Shown one piece after another: positions 42,571 through 50,202 of a DNA stretch of 64,000 bases. Position numbers and translations under genes: made by a program. A model generated the notes under the pieces. It did not search any database, was not told the DNA's origin, and worked only from the letters and a program-made list of their open reading frames with translations. This DNA is from Amphibiibacter pelophylacis (GTDB taxonomy: Bacteria > Pseudomonadota > Gammaproteobacteria > Burkholderiales > Burkholderiaceae_C). Where the stretch lies: positions 62,001 through 126,000 of the forward strand of contig NZ_JAWDIE010000008.1 in the NCBI RefSeq assembly GCF_037688875.1, given 5' to 3'. The stretch's first letter is position 1, and each line of letters starts with the position of its first letter.

Positions 42571-42897
42571 ATGCTCGAGCAGGTGCTGGTGAATTGCATG
42601 GGGGTCTGGGCGGGGCTTTACGCGGGCTGGCGGCTGGCGCCTGCGTCGCTGCGTCGGCGCATCAGCGACCTCGGGCCCGCACGATGGCGTGCCGCCCGGT
42701 CCGCCCGTCCGCAGAGCTCCTCCGGCTGCAGCAGCTGTGACAGCTGCAGCGCCTGCGGCGCACCCCGGCCGTCGGGCCCGATCCCGGCCTCGGCCCGGCC
42801 GGTGATCTGGCGCGCCATGAACGCCGATCAGCCCCGTTCACCCCGGCTGGGCGATGCCGGGCCCGTTTCTGCCTCTGATCCGCACACGCCGCTGTGA
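42571..42897 (+). CDS. Small Cys-rich protein of the feo operon
   Basis: A 108-residue protein starting 2 bp after feoB. A short N-terminal hydrophobic helix (EQVLVNCMGVWAGLYAGWRL) precedes a basic stretch. The cluster SSGCSSCDSCSACG with five Cys then resembles the FeoB-associated Cys-rich proteins. The tail is Pro-rich. It probably replaces FeoC as a third subunit; that role is inferred from position and Cys content. Confidence 0.7.
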   Translation: MLEQVLVNCMGVWAGLYAGWRLAPASLRRRISDLGPARWRAARSARPQSSSGCSSCDSCSACGAPRPSGPIPASARPVIWRAMNADQPRSPRLGDAGPVSASDPHTPL

Positions 42898-42925
42898 CAG
42901 GCTGGCCTGCCGCCGGGCTGTCCAG

Positions 42926-43375
42926 CTATCGTTTGAAGGCCAGCAGCAGAACGCCTGCGGCAACCATCAAAATGCCCGACCACTCGCGCAATGACGGCCG
43001 CTCGCCCAGGAAGGCAAACGCAAACACCGCCACCAGCACAAGGCTGAGCTTGTCGACCGGCGCCACTTTGGAGGCCTCACCCAGCTGAAGCGCGCGGAAG
43101 TAGCACACCCACGAGGCCCCTGTGGCCAGGCCGGACAGCCCCAGAAACAGCCAGGTTCTGGGTTCAAGGTCGAAAGGGTTGGTCCACTTGCCGGTGCAGG
43201 CGACAAAAATGGACAGCACAACAATGATGACCGCTGTCCGGATCAGGGTGGCCAGATCGGAATCCACCCCCTGAATGCCGACTTTTGCAAAAACAGCCGT
43301 CAGTGCCGCAAAAATGGCGGACAGCAGTGCCCAATAAAACCACCCCGCTGAATGCGCCATCTGGCTGGCCTCCAC
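42926..43375 (-). CDS. EamA-domain small membrane transporter
   Basis: A 149-residue half-size drug/metabolite transporter with one EamA domain and about five helices. AGWFYWALLSAIFAALTAVF begins it, with VAPVDKLSLVLVAVFAFAFL and SGILMVAAGVLLLAF ending it. Such proteins work as dimers. It follows the QseBC-like kinase gene by 13 bp and probably belongs to that operon, as ArnE/F-like proteins do in polymyxin-resistance regulons; the functional link is speculative. Confidence 0.85.
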   Translation of the reverse strand: MEASQMAHSAGWFYWALLSAIFAALTAVFAKVGIQGVDSDLATLIRTAVIIVVLSIFVACTGKWTNPFDLEPRTWLFLGLSGLATGASWVCYFRALQLGEASKVAPVDKLSLVLVAVFAFAFLGERPSLREWSGILMVAAGVLLLAFKR

Positions 43376-43388
43376 GTTGATCCCTCCG

Positions 43389-44741
43389 CTATTGCATGGG
43401 AAGAGTCACTGTAACAGTCAGGCCGCTTTGCTTTTCTGGGTCAGAAAACCCGAGATGGATTTCGGCGCTGATGCGACGGGCAATCACCTGAACGATAGAC
43501 AGCCCCAGGCCTGAGCCCACCTGATCGTTGCCCAGGATGCGGTAGAAGGGGTCAAACACCCGATCCCGCTCAGCCAGTGGAATGCCGGGCCCACTGTCCT
43601 GAATGCGTATGACGGCCTTTTCGGCGACGACGCCCACAAAAAGATCCACACGCCCTCCTGCGGGCGTGTAGCGGATGGCGTTATCGACCAGATTCCTGAT
43701 CATGGCAAACAGGTCTGTTTCACGGGCCCAGACTCTGGCGTCCTGCGCCCCTTCGACGCCGATGTCGATGCGCTTGATCTCGGCCAGAGGCATCAGGTCT
43801 TCCAGCACACGGCGGTAGATGGCCAGGATGGAGACGGCGGACTGCGCCAGATCGGTGTCCGACTGCGCCTGGGCCAGCGTCAAGAGCTGATCCAGCAGGC
43901 TTCGGCCCCGCGCGATCCCCTCGCGCAGCACCGTCAGGCGCTCGCGGGCCGGGCCGGACATTTCGGCCTCTGCCAGACGCTCCGCCTGAAGCGACAGGGC
44001 GGTCAGTGGAGAGCGCAGCTCGTGCGCCGCATCCGCTACAAAGCGGCGCTGGGCCGCCATGGACTGGCCCACGCGGGCCAGCAGCCGGTTGATCGCCACG
44101 GCGAAGGGGCGCACCTCGGCCGGAAGGTGGCGATCCTCAATGGGATGCAGCTCCTGCTCGGCCCGCCGGTCGATCTCTCGGGAAAGCGCCGCAATGGGCC
44201 GGAACATTTTGCGCACCAGATCCGCCACGAGCAGCAGCAGCACCGGCATGAGAACCAGAAAAGGCATCACAGTGCGCAGCGCGCCATCGCGGGCAATTTC
44301 ATTGCGGAAACCGGATTCCTGGGCCACGGCAACACGCTCACCGGCCGCGGTGGTTTTGATCAGCACGCGAAACGTCTCGCCGCCGACCTGCAGGGTGTGC
44401 AATCCATCCGCCAGAGTCGCCGGGAGCGCGAGCGGGCCTCCTGCGTCCACGCCCGCCCCGGAAGGGCCTGTCTCGCCCAGGCGCTGGACGATCACGCGCG
44501 ATTCCTCATCGGCCCCATTGAGAGGGGAAGCGGGGGGCCGCGCAAGCGGCGACAGGCTCTGGCGATCCATGAGCTGTGCCACCTGGCGCAGAACATCGTC
44601 CTGCAGCTCATGGGCTTCGTCGAAGGCGGACAGGAAGGAGAACACGCCCGCCACGATGGCCACAAGGACGATGGTCAGTGACAGTGTGACGGACAGCTTG
44701 AGCTGGACCGAGTCGTTCAGGCGCTTTTTGAGACCATCCAT
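43389..44741 (-). CDS. QseC/PmrB-like sensor histidine kinase
   Basis: A 450-residue membrane kinase. Two helices (about 14-33 and 175-192) flank a periplasmic sensor region of about 135 residues. A HAMP-like segment and the dimerisation/phosphoacceptor box AHELRSPLTALSLQAERL follow. The ATPase has NLVDNAIRYTPAGG, QDSGPGIP and GSGLGLSIVQVIARR. Its start overlaps the response regulator's end by 25 bp. The sensed signal is unknown; QseC-like or PmrB-like is by overall form. Confidence 0.92.
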   Translation of the reverse strand: MDGLKKRLNDSVQLKLSVTLSLTIVLVAIVAGVFSFLSAFDEAHELQDDVLRQVAQLMDRQSLSPLARPPASPLNGADEESRVIVQRLGETGPSGAGVDAGGPLALPATLADGLHTLQVGGETFRVLIKTTAAGERVAVAQESGFRNEIARDGALRTVMPFLVLMPVLLLLVADLVRKMFRPIAALSREIDRRAEQELHPIEDRHLPAEVRPFAVAINRLLARVGQSMAAQRRFVADAAHELRSPLTALSLQAERLAEAEMSGPARERLTVLREGIARGRSLLDQLLTLAQAQSDTDLAQSAVSILAIYRRVLEDLMPLAEIKRIDIGVEGAQDARVWARETDLFAMIRNLVDNAIRYTPAGGRVDLFVGVVAEKAVIRIQDSGPGIPLAERDRVFDPFYRILGNDQVGSGLGLSIVQVIARRISAEIHLGFSDPEKQSGLTVTVTLPMQ

Positions 44742-45382
44742 CCGACCCCCCTGACATTCCTGATGATCTCGCTGCCCAGCTTGCGCCGCAGCGCGTGGAT
44801 CAGATATTCGACGGCGTTGCTTTCAACTTCCTCGCCCCAGCCATAAATGCGATCCTCCAGCTCGCTGCGCGAAAGGATGGCTCCGGGCCGCACGAGCAGA
44901 GCCTGCAGCAGCGAGAACTCGCGGCCGGACAGCTGCACCCCGTCGCCGCCACGGACGCAGGCCTCTTTGGTGACCGGGTCGAGCGACACCAGGCCATTGC
45001 CCAGCACGGGCGCTCCCTGGCCTCCCTTGCGCCGCAGGACGGCCCGCATCCTGGCCAGCAGCTCGGCCATGTCGAACGGCTTGAGCAGATAATCATCCGC
45101 GCCGCCGTCCAGACCGCGCAGCCTGTCGTCCAGCCCGTCGCGTGCGGTGATGATGAGCAGGGGAACCGGATTGTCCCTGGCGCGGATGCGGGCCAGGACC
45201 TCAAGCCCATCCTGGCCGGGCAGCCCCAGATCGAGCAATACCAGATCGTAATGCTGGCTGCTCAGTGTCGAGAGGGCGGTTGAGCCATTCTTCACCCAAT
45301 CGGCGGCGTAAGACGCATCTTTCAAGGCCCCCTGGATCGCCTCCCCGATCATGGGATCGTCTTCGACCAGCAGCACGCGCAT
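44717..45382 (-). CDS. OmpR-family response regulator
   Basis: A 221-residue regulator. The receiver domain has MRVLLVEDDPMIGEA, the phosphoacceptor Asp in DLVLLDLGLPGQDG (about 51), and GGADDYLLKPF with the conserved Lys. The winged helix has LSGREFSLLQALLVRPGA and SNAVEYLIHALRRKLG. It pairs with the kinase gene it overlaps. The ATG at 45382 gives the standard start. Confidence 0.94.
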   Translation of the reverse strand: MRVLLVEDDPMIGEAIQGALKDASYAADWVKNGSTALSTLSSQHYDLVLLDLGLPGQDGLEVLARIRARDNPVPLLIITARDGLDDRLRGLDGGADDYLLKPFDMAELLARMRAVLRRKGGQGAPVLGNGLVSLDPVTKEACVRGGDGVQLSGREFSLLQALLVRPGAILSRSELEDRIYGWGEEVESNAVEYLIHALRRKLGSEIIRNVRGVGWMVSKSA

Positions 45383-45408
45383 ATCAGTTCCCCACAAGTC
45401 GCGGCATG

Positions 45409-45969
45409 TTACGGCAGCATGGCGCGCAGCACGCCATCCTTGAGCACGGTATGGTGGAAAATCGCCGCCGTAGCATGTGCTCCCGCCAGCCAGACGATGG
45501 CATCACCCAGCAGCTTGTGAACATGACCCCAGTCCAGAATACTGACCAGAGGCGATGCAGTAAAAGTCGGCCAGGCGCTGAAGCTGATCCCGCCCAGAAG
45601 CGTCAGGGGATTGGCCTCCGTGCTCAAGGCCAGCAGCGCTGTCAAGGGCAGGGTCAGTAGCAGACTCCACAAGGCGACGTGCACCAGACGGGAAATCCGT
45701 CGCAGGGTTGGCGGCATTGGAAACTCCGGGGTCCTGGGCCTCACTGCCACCCAGACGAGTCGCAGCAGCGTGAGCGTAAAAATCGTCATGCCCAGCGACT
45801 CGTGCCAGACAATATCCAGCCGGGTACCCGGGTCTTTGCCATAAGCGATGAGATGGCCAAAATCACCCGGGCCCAGCGTGAAAGTAATCAGCACAAGAAG
45901 GGCAGTCGCCCAGTGAAAAGCCTGACTCGTCCGGTCATACCGGGTGTGGCGGGAAAGGGTTAATTTCAT
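45409..45969 (-). CDS. Cytochrome b561 family protein
   Basis: A 186-residue four-helix di-heme b-type cytochrome. RYDRTSQAFHWATALLVLI holds the first axial His, VWHESLGMTIFTLTLLRLVW the second. DWGHVHKLLGDAIVWLAGAH and the closing AAIFHHTVLKDGVL supply the others. It could pass electrons from quinol to a periplasmic acceptor or superoxide. In the operon it lies between the lipoprotein and the regulator. Confidence 0.92.
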   Translation of the reverse strand: MKLTLSRHTRYDRTSQAFHWATALLVLITFTLGPGDFGHLIAYGKDPGTRLDIVWHESLGMTIFTLTLLRLVWVAVRPRTPEFPMPPTLRRISRLVHVALWSLLLTLPLTALLALSTEANPLTLLGGISFSAWPTFTASPLVSILDWGHVHKLLGDAIVWLAGAHATAAIFHHTVLKDGVLRAMLP

Positions 45970-45993
45970 TGTCTATTTCATTGAAAAGCCGCT

Positions 45994-46461
45994 TCAGGCT
46001 TTGCCATTGAGGGCGTCGAAAGTTTTCAGCAGACGCGCCATCGCGGCCTTGCAGTCTGCCGGGTTCGGTGTATCGGCGCGCAGCGCAGTCAATGCTTTGT
46101 CGATGGCTTTGTCCAGCTGATGCCAATCGTCGGCCGCACGGGGCTTGAGCCCTGCCTCAGCCGAATCCCAGGCGACTTCGAGGTTTTTGATCCGTGCCGT
46201 TGCTGCGGGCAGGTCGCCTTTGTTCACGAGGGCGGCCACGTCTGAGGCGATGCTGTGAAAGCTTGACAGGTCACCCAGCCTGGAGGCCGTTTGGCCCGGG
46301 GCTGGCGTGGCGTTCTGGGCCAGAGTGCTGGCCGGTGCGCTGACAGTTACGCCGGGTGTTGCACTCGCGCTGCTGTGATCGGCTGGTTTGGAGCAGCCGC
46401 TGGCGAATAAAACCAAAAGCACGACGGCAACCGAATGGGCGATCGAGTATTTTGCGGACAT
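45994..46461 (-). CDS. Putative lipoprotein, 155 aa
   Basis: A 155-residue exported protein. The lipobox LFASGC follows a hydrophobic h-region (AHSVAVVLLVL), so lipidation at that Cys is expected. A Ser/Ala/Thr-rich linker precedes a helical domain (SFHSIASDVAALVNKGDLPA, IKNLEVAWDSAEAGLKP, AIDKALTALRADTPN). I do not recognise a named family, although the helical repeat looks like a four-helix bundle of the periplasmic cytochrome c'/CpxP style. Function is unknown. Confidence 0.75.
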   Translation of the reverse strand: MSAKYSIAHSVAVVLLVLFASGCSKPADHSSASATPGVTVSAPASTLAQNATPAPGQTASRLGDLSSFHSIASDVAALVNKGDLPAATARIKNLEVAWDSAEAGLKPRAADDWHQLDKAIDKALTALRADTPNPADCKAAMARLLKTFDALNGKA

Positions 46462-46496
46462 GTTGTTTCCTTTTTTCCGGGTTTGAGAGCAGAACC

Positions 46497-47279
46497 TTAT
46501 TGGGTGATCTGTGCAGAGCGGCGTCCCTTCATCGCGATCTGCGCGAGGGCCACCAGAATGACGATGACCGTGAGGAACAGCGCGCTGGTCCAGAGGGCCC
46601 CCATACCCAGGCCGCCATAGGTTTTGTCCTGCGTCAGCAGATCGCCCAGCGCAGCCCCAAAGGGCCGGGTCAGGATGTAGGCCATCCAGAAAGTCAGGAC
46701 GGCGTTGCCGCCCATGCGCCAGGCCAGGCCGGTGAGGCCAATCAGGGCGCCAAAGGCGACTGCACCCCAAGTGAAGCCCAGACCCAGGGCCTCAGTGGCC
46801 AGGTCGCCAGCCGCAGTGCCCAGCGCAAACGTGCACAGGATGGCGGCCCAGTAGAACAGCTCCCGGCGGGGTGTCACGATGTCGTGGATGGACAGAGTGC
46901 GTTCGACGCGGTGCCAGATCAGGAAAATCACGGCCAGTGCCACGGCAAATGCTGAGGTGCTGAAGTACAGGCTGACGCCCAGACCATCGGTCAGGAGGTC
47001 GGTGATCTGGGTGCCGACCACGCTGACCAGGACCACCGTCAGCCAGTAGATCCAGGGCGTATATCGCCGTGTTCGCAGCTGCACAAAGAGTGCCGTCGCG
47101 AGCAGGGCCGCCATGACGGTTCGCGTGAAACCCTGCCCCAGACCGGCGTTGACCGCCAGGAAATCAGCGCCTGTCTCGCCCACCGTGGTGGACATGATCT
47201 TGATGATCCAGAACGACAGGGCGACTTGCGGGACTTTGTTGAGCCAGCCCGGTGCATGGCTTCTGGAGAGTGTGTTCAT
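46497..47279 (-). CDS. COG4705-type membrane protein
   Basis: A 260-residue inner-membrane protein with about seven or eight helices. It contains repeated short motifs such as VPQVALSFWIIKIMSTTVGE near the start and MAYILTRPFGAALGDLLTQ near the end. The paired TTVGETGADFL and RPFGAALGDLL segments are typical of this uncharacterised family. Homologues often occur with two-component or PepSY genes. Function is not known. Its start overlaps the PAP2 stop by 4 bp. Confidence 0.82.
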   Translation of the reverse strand: MNTLSRSHAPGWLNKVPQVALSFWIIKIMSTTVGETGADFLAVNAGLGQGFTRTVMAALLATALFVQLRTRRYTPWIYWLTVVLVSVVGTQITDLLTDGLGVSLYFSTSAFAVALAVIFLIWHRVERTLSIHDIVTPRRELFYWAAILCTFALGTAAGDLATEALGLGFTWGAVAFGALIGLTGLAWRMGGNAVLTFWMAYILTRPFGAALGDLLTQDKTYGGLGMGALWTSALFLTVIVILVALAQIAMKGRRSAQITQ

Positions 47280-47854
47280 GGTGTTTTCCTGTCAAAAATC
47301 CGGCGATGAATGCCGGTGGCGAATTGGTAAAGCGGTTCCAGATACCAGCGTGCTCCGTACAGCGCCAGCCACGCACTGAGCGCGCCCACCGCGAGGGCTC
47401 CAAGCATGTCGAAAGGGAAGTGCACGCCCAGATAAATGCGCGCCCAGGCGATGGGGAGGCCCAGCAGACTCAAGACCACTCCGGCCCTTCGTGGACCGCG
47501 TTGCAGCACGAGGCTGAAAGCAGCGGACCACCAGAGCGTCAGGTGATCGCTTGGGAAAGACGAATCGGCAACATGAGGAATAAGGGTGTGGCCCAGGCCG
47601 ATCATGAAGGGCCGGGGATGCGGCCAGACCAGCCCGATGAGCTGGTTAACGAGCAGGCCCAGCAGGCCCGATGCGGCAGCAGCGAGCACGGTCCTGCGTG
47701 TTGACTCGCCGCCTCTGAGCCACCCGATGCCGATCAGCAGTGGCACTGTCCAGATGAGCTGTTCAGCCAGGAAGATGGCCACAGCAAGAGTCAGCGCACC
47801 AGGATGTTTCGGGGCATTGAGCCAGAGAAAAATGGTGTGGTTGAGTGATTCCAT
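47276..47854 (-). CDS. PAP2 family phosphatase (BcrC/undecaprenyl-PP type)
   Basis: A 192-residue membrane phosphatase with about five helices. The acid phosphatase motifs are visible: WPHPRPF (C1), SSFPSDHLTLWW (C2, PSDH in place of PSGH) and RIYLGVHFPFDMLG (C3). Such enzymes recycle undecaprenyl pyrophosphate or remodel lipid A. The operon context with PepSY and a PmrAB-like system suggests an envelope role, which is inference. Confidence 0.88.
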   Translation of the reverse strand: MESLNHTIFLWLNAPKHPGALTLAVAIFLAEQLIWTVPLLIGIGWLRGGESTRRTVLAAAASGLLGLLVNQLIGLVWPHPRPFMIGLGHTLIPHVADSSFPSDHLTLWWSAAFSLVLQRGPRRAGVVLSLLGLPIAWARIYLGVHFPFDMLGALAVGALSAWLALYGARWYLEPLYQFATGIHRRIFDRKTP

Positions 47855-47910
47855 GAGGGCTCCGGGCCAGACAGCTCCCGAAGAGGGCTGTCTGGCGATT
47901 CGGTCGGAAA

Positions 47911-48246
47911 TCAGTCTTTCTTATCCTGATCATCATCGCGATCCGCCGTGTCCGCTGCCGACGAGATCACCGTGCCCTTGGCGGCATCAACCCGCACATC
48001 AAAAACCTGGGCTCCGCTGACGACCTCAACGTCATAAACCCAGCCTTGTTTTGAGTTCTCATATTCCGCCTTTGAGGCTTTGCCTTTGACATGCTGTTCG
48101 GCAATGGCCACCGCTTGGGCCAGTGGCACCTGGGCCTGAAGCACAGCGGCAGCATCGTTCTCGGTGGAGCCTTTGGCGGCGTAGGCCGCGGCGCTGCCAG
48201 TCGCCAGCAGGATGGCCAGCAGAGACAGGGTGGTTTTGCGTGTCAT
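47911..48246 (-). CDS. PepSY-domain exported protein
   Basis: A 111-residue periplasmic protein with signal peptide LSLLAILLATGSAAAYA. One PepSY domain follows: PLAQAVAIAEQHVKGKASKA, WVYDVEVVSGAQVFDVRVD and KGTVISSAADT. An acidic tail (DRDDDQDKKD) ends it. PepSY proteins modulate proteases or bind envelope ligands. It is the first gene of the seven- or eight-gene operon. Confidence 0.9.
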   Translation of the reverse strand: MTRKTTLSLLAILLATGSAAAYAAKGSTENDAAAVLQAQVPLAQAVAIAEQHVKGKASKAEYENSKQGWVYDVEVVSGAQVFDVRVDAAKGTVISSAADTADRDDDQDKKD

Positions 48247-48306
48247 GTATCTTCTCCGTGAAAGTGCAGGAATTGGCACATAACGGAAGATACGCAGGCT
48301 GACTTA

Positions 48307-48319
48307 GCTCAGACTGAGC
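48307..48319 (-). promoter_or_regulatory. Perfect 13-bp palindrome upstream of the PepSY operon
   Basis: GCTCAG-A-CTGAGC lies 60 bp before the PepSY start. Its place in the operon's upstream region suggests an operator, perhaps for the encoded response regulator. It does not resemble a known PmrA or QseB direct repeat. Confidence 0.35.
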
Positions 48320-48333
48320 CATCGCGCAGCCAC

Positions 48334-48363
48334 AAAAAAGCCAACCCCGCAGGGTTGGCTTTC
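48334..48363 (-). terminator. Terminator of the tRNA transcript
   Basis: On the minus strand AAGCCAACC-N5-GGTTGGCTT-type stem is followed by TTTTTT. It begins 16 bp after the tRNA 3' end and also precedes the PepSY operon. Confidence 0.85.
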
Positions 48364-48378
48364 TGGTTTTTGGCCGTC

Positions 48379-48457
<79 letters not shown>

Positions 48458-48498
48458 GAAGCCGTCATTCTAGCGTGGCGGCTGGGGGCTGAGTGGCG

Positions 48499-50154
48499 TC
48501 AGGCGGTGGCGTAGGCGGCGCGGTCGCGGGCCTGGTTGATGACGGCGTGGGCGACGTCGGCGGGGGCGGTGTGGGCGCCGAAATCTGACGCACTGCCGCC
48601 CTGGGTGCGGAAGTGCGAGACCAGCTCTTTGAGGCGGCGGGCCTGTTCGCTCAGGCTCTCGGCGGCGGCGGCGCTCTGCTCGACCAGCGCGGCGTTCTGC
48701 TGCGTCATCTGGTCCAGCTGCAGCACGGTGTCGTTGATGCCGACGATCTGCTGGCTCTGGCTGCTGGAGGTGTCGGAGATTTCCGCAATGATGCCGCCCA
48801 CGCGCTCGACCGAAGCGACGATTTCGTTCATGGTCGTGCCTGCGCCCTGCACCAGGCGCGAGCCGGTCTGCACGCGCTCGACCGATTCACCGATCAGCGC
48901 CTTGATCTCGCGGGCCGCGCCTGCGCTGCGCTGCGCCAGGCTGCGCACTTCGGCGGCGACCACGGCAAAGCCCCGGCCCTGTTCGCCCGCACGGGCGGCT
49001 TCCACGGCGGCATTCAGCGCCAGGATGTTGGTCTGGAAGGCGATACCGTCGATCACGCCGATGATGTCGCTGATGCGGCGGCTGCTGGCGTCGATGTCGG
49101 TCATGGTGGTCACCACCTGCGCCACCACGCTGCCGCCCTGAGCGGCGGTGGTGCTGGCCTGTCCGGCCAGCTCGCGGGCCTGCTGCGCCGAGTTGGCGGT
49201 GTGCTGCACGACCTGCGTCAGGGTGCTGACCGAGCTGGCGGTGGACTGCAGCTGCGAGGCGGCTTCTTCGGTGCGCGTGGCCAGGTCGCTGTTGCCGACG
49301 GCGACTTCGCTGGAAGCGTTGTCGATGGATTCGGCCGACTGGCGGATCTGCTGCACGATGCCCGACAGCGACTGCTGCATGTCGTGCAGCGCGCGCATCA
49401 GCTCGGCGGGCTCGTCACGGCCTTCCAGCTGGACGGGGGTGTTGAGCTGGCCTTGGGCGATTTTCTGCGTCAGCTCGGTGGCGCGGCGCAGCGGCTGGAC
49501 GATGGAGCGCGAGTTGATCAGCGTGGTCGGCACCACAATCAGCAGGGCGAGCACAGTCAGGGCCAGATACAGCGTCTGCGTGATGTCGCTGCTGCTGTGC
49601 ATCAGCACCAGGTGTTCGTCGGCAGCGGCGGCGACCGACTGGGTCAGGGCGTCCAGACCTTTCTCGGCGGTGGCGAACTGCTTTTTGGCGTCCGACAGCG
49701 CGCTGTTGGCCGACTGCGGCGTGGCGAAGCGGCCGTCCTGGGCGCCTTGGATCACGTCTTTCGCCAGGGACACGTAGCTGTTGAGACTGGCGCCGATCTC
49801 ACGGGCGGCCTGCACGGTGGCGGGCGTGGGCGACTGCTCTAGCGCTGCCAGCGTTTCGGCCACCTTCGCCTGGTTTTTCTGCCAGGTGCCCAGGTATTTG
49901 GCTTGGCCCTGGGCGTTGCCGATGTTCAGCAGGAGATCCTTCTCGTCACGGCGCAGCTGCAGCATGCCGCTGTTGAGATCGCCCGCAAGGCGCGCTTCCT
50001 TGAAGTGCTCGCCGACGAACTCTCCCGCCAGCGTGTTCATGCGCGACATGCCGATCAGGGCGACGCCGCCCAGCCCCAGCAGCACAATGCCGACGATGAT
50101 GACCGCGCCTGTCATGCGCAAGCGCACCGAAAAATGCCTGAACCACTGAACCAT
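48499..50154 (-). CDS. Methyl-accepting chemotaxis protein
   Basis: A 551-residue chemoreceptor. An N-terminal helix (about 12-32) and a second near 195-215 flank a four-helix-bundle sensor domain that spans the periplasm. A HAMP domain follows (SIVQPLRRATELTQKIAQGQ). The signalling hairpin tip is GVIDGIAFQTNILALNAAVE and EQGRGFAVVAAEVRSLAQRS, the most conserved MCP segment. The ligand is not predictable. It is the last gene of the che operon, 48 bp after cheA. Confidence 0.94.
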   Translation of the reverse strand: MVQWFRHFSVRLRMTGAVIIVGIVLLGLGGVALIGMSRMNTLAGEFVGEHFKEARLAGDLNSGMLQLRRDEKDLLLNIGNAQGQAKYLGTWQKNQAKVAETLAALEQSPTPATVQAAREIGASLNSYVSLAKDVIQGAQDGRFATPQSANSALSDAKKQFATAEKGLDALTQSVAAAADEHLVLMHSSSDITQTLYLALTVLALLIVVPTTLINSRSIVQPLRRATELTQKIAQGQLNTPVQLEGRDEPAELMRALHDMQQSLSGIVQQIRQSAESIDNASSEVAVGNSDLATRTEEAASQLQSTASSVSTLTQVVQHTANSAQQARELAGQASTTAAQGGSVVAQVVTTMTDIDASSRRISDIIGVIDGIAFQTNILALNAAVEAARAGEQGRGFAVVAAEVRSLAQRSAGAAREIKALIGESVERVQTGSRLVQGAGTTMNEIVASVERVGGIIAEISDTSSSQSQQIVGINDTVLQLDQMTQQNAALVEQSAAAAESLSEQARRLKELVSHFRTQGGSASDFGAHTAPADVAHAVINQARDRAAYATA

Positions 50155-50202
50155 GAAATACCCCAGAAATAATGGATGTGTTGTGTTTTGCGAGAACCGG
50201 AA

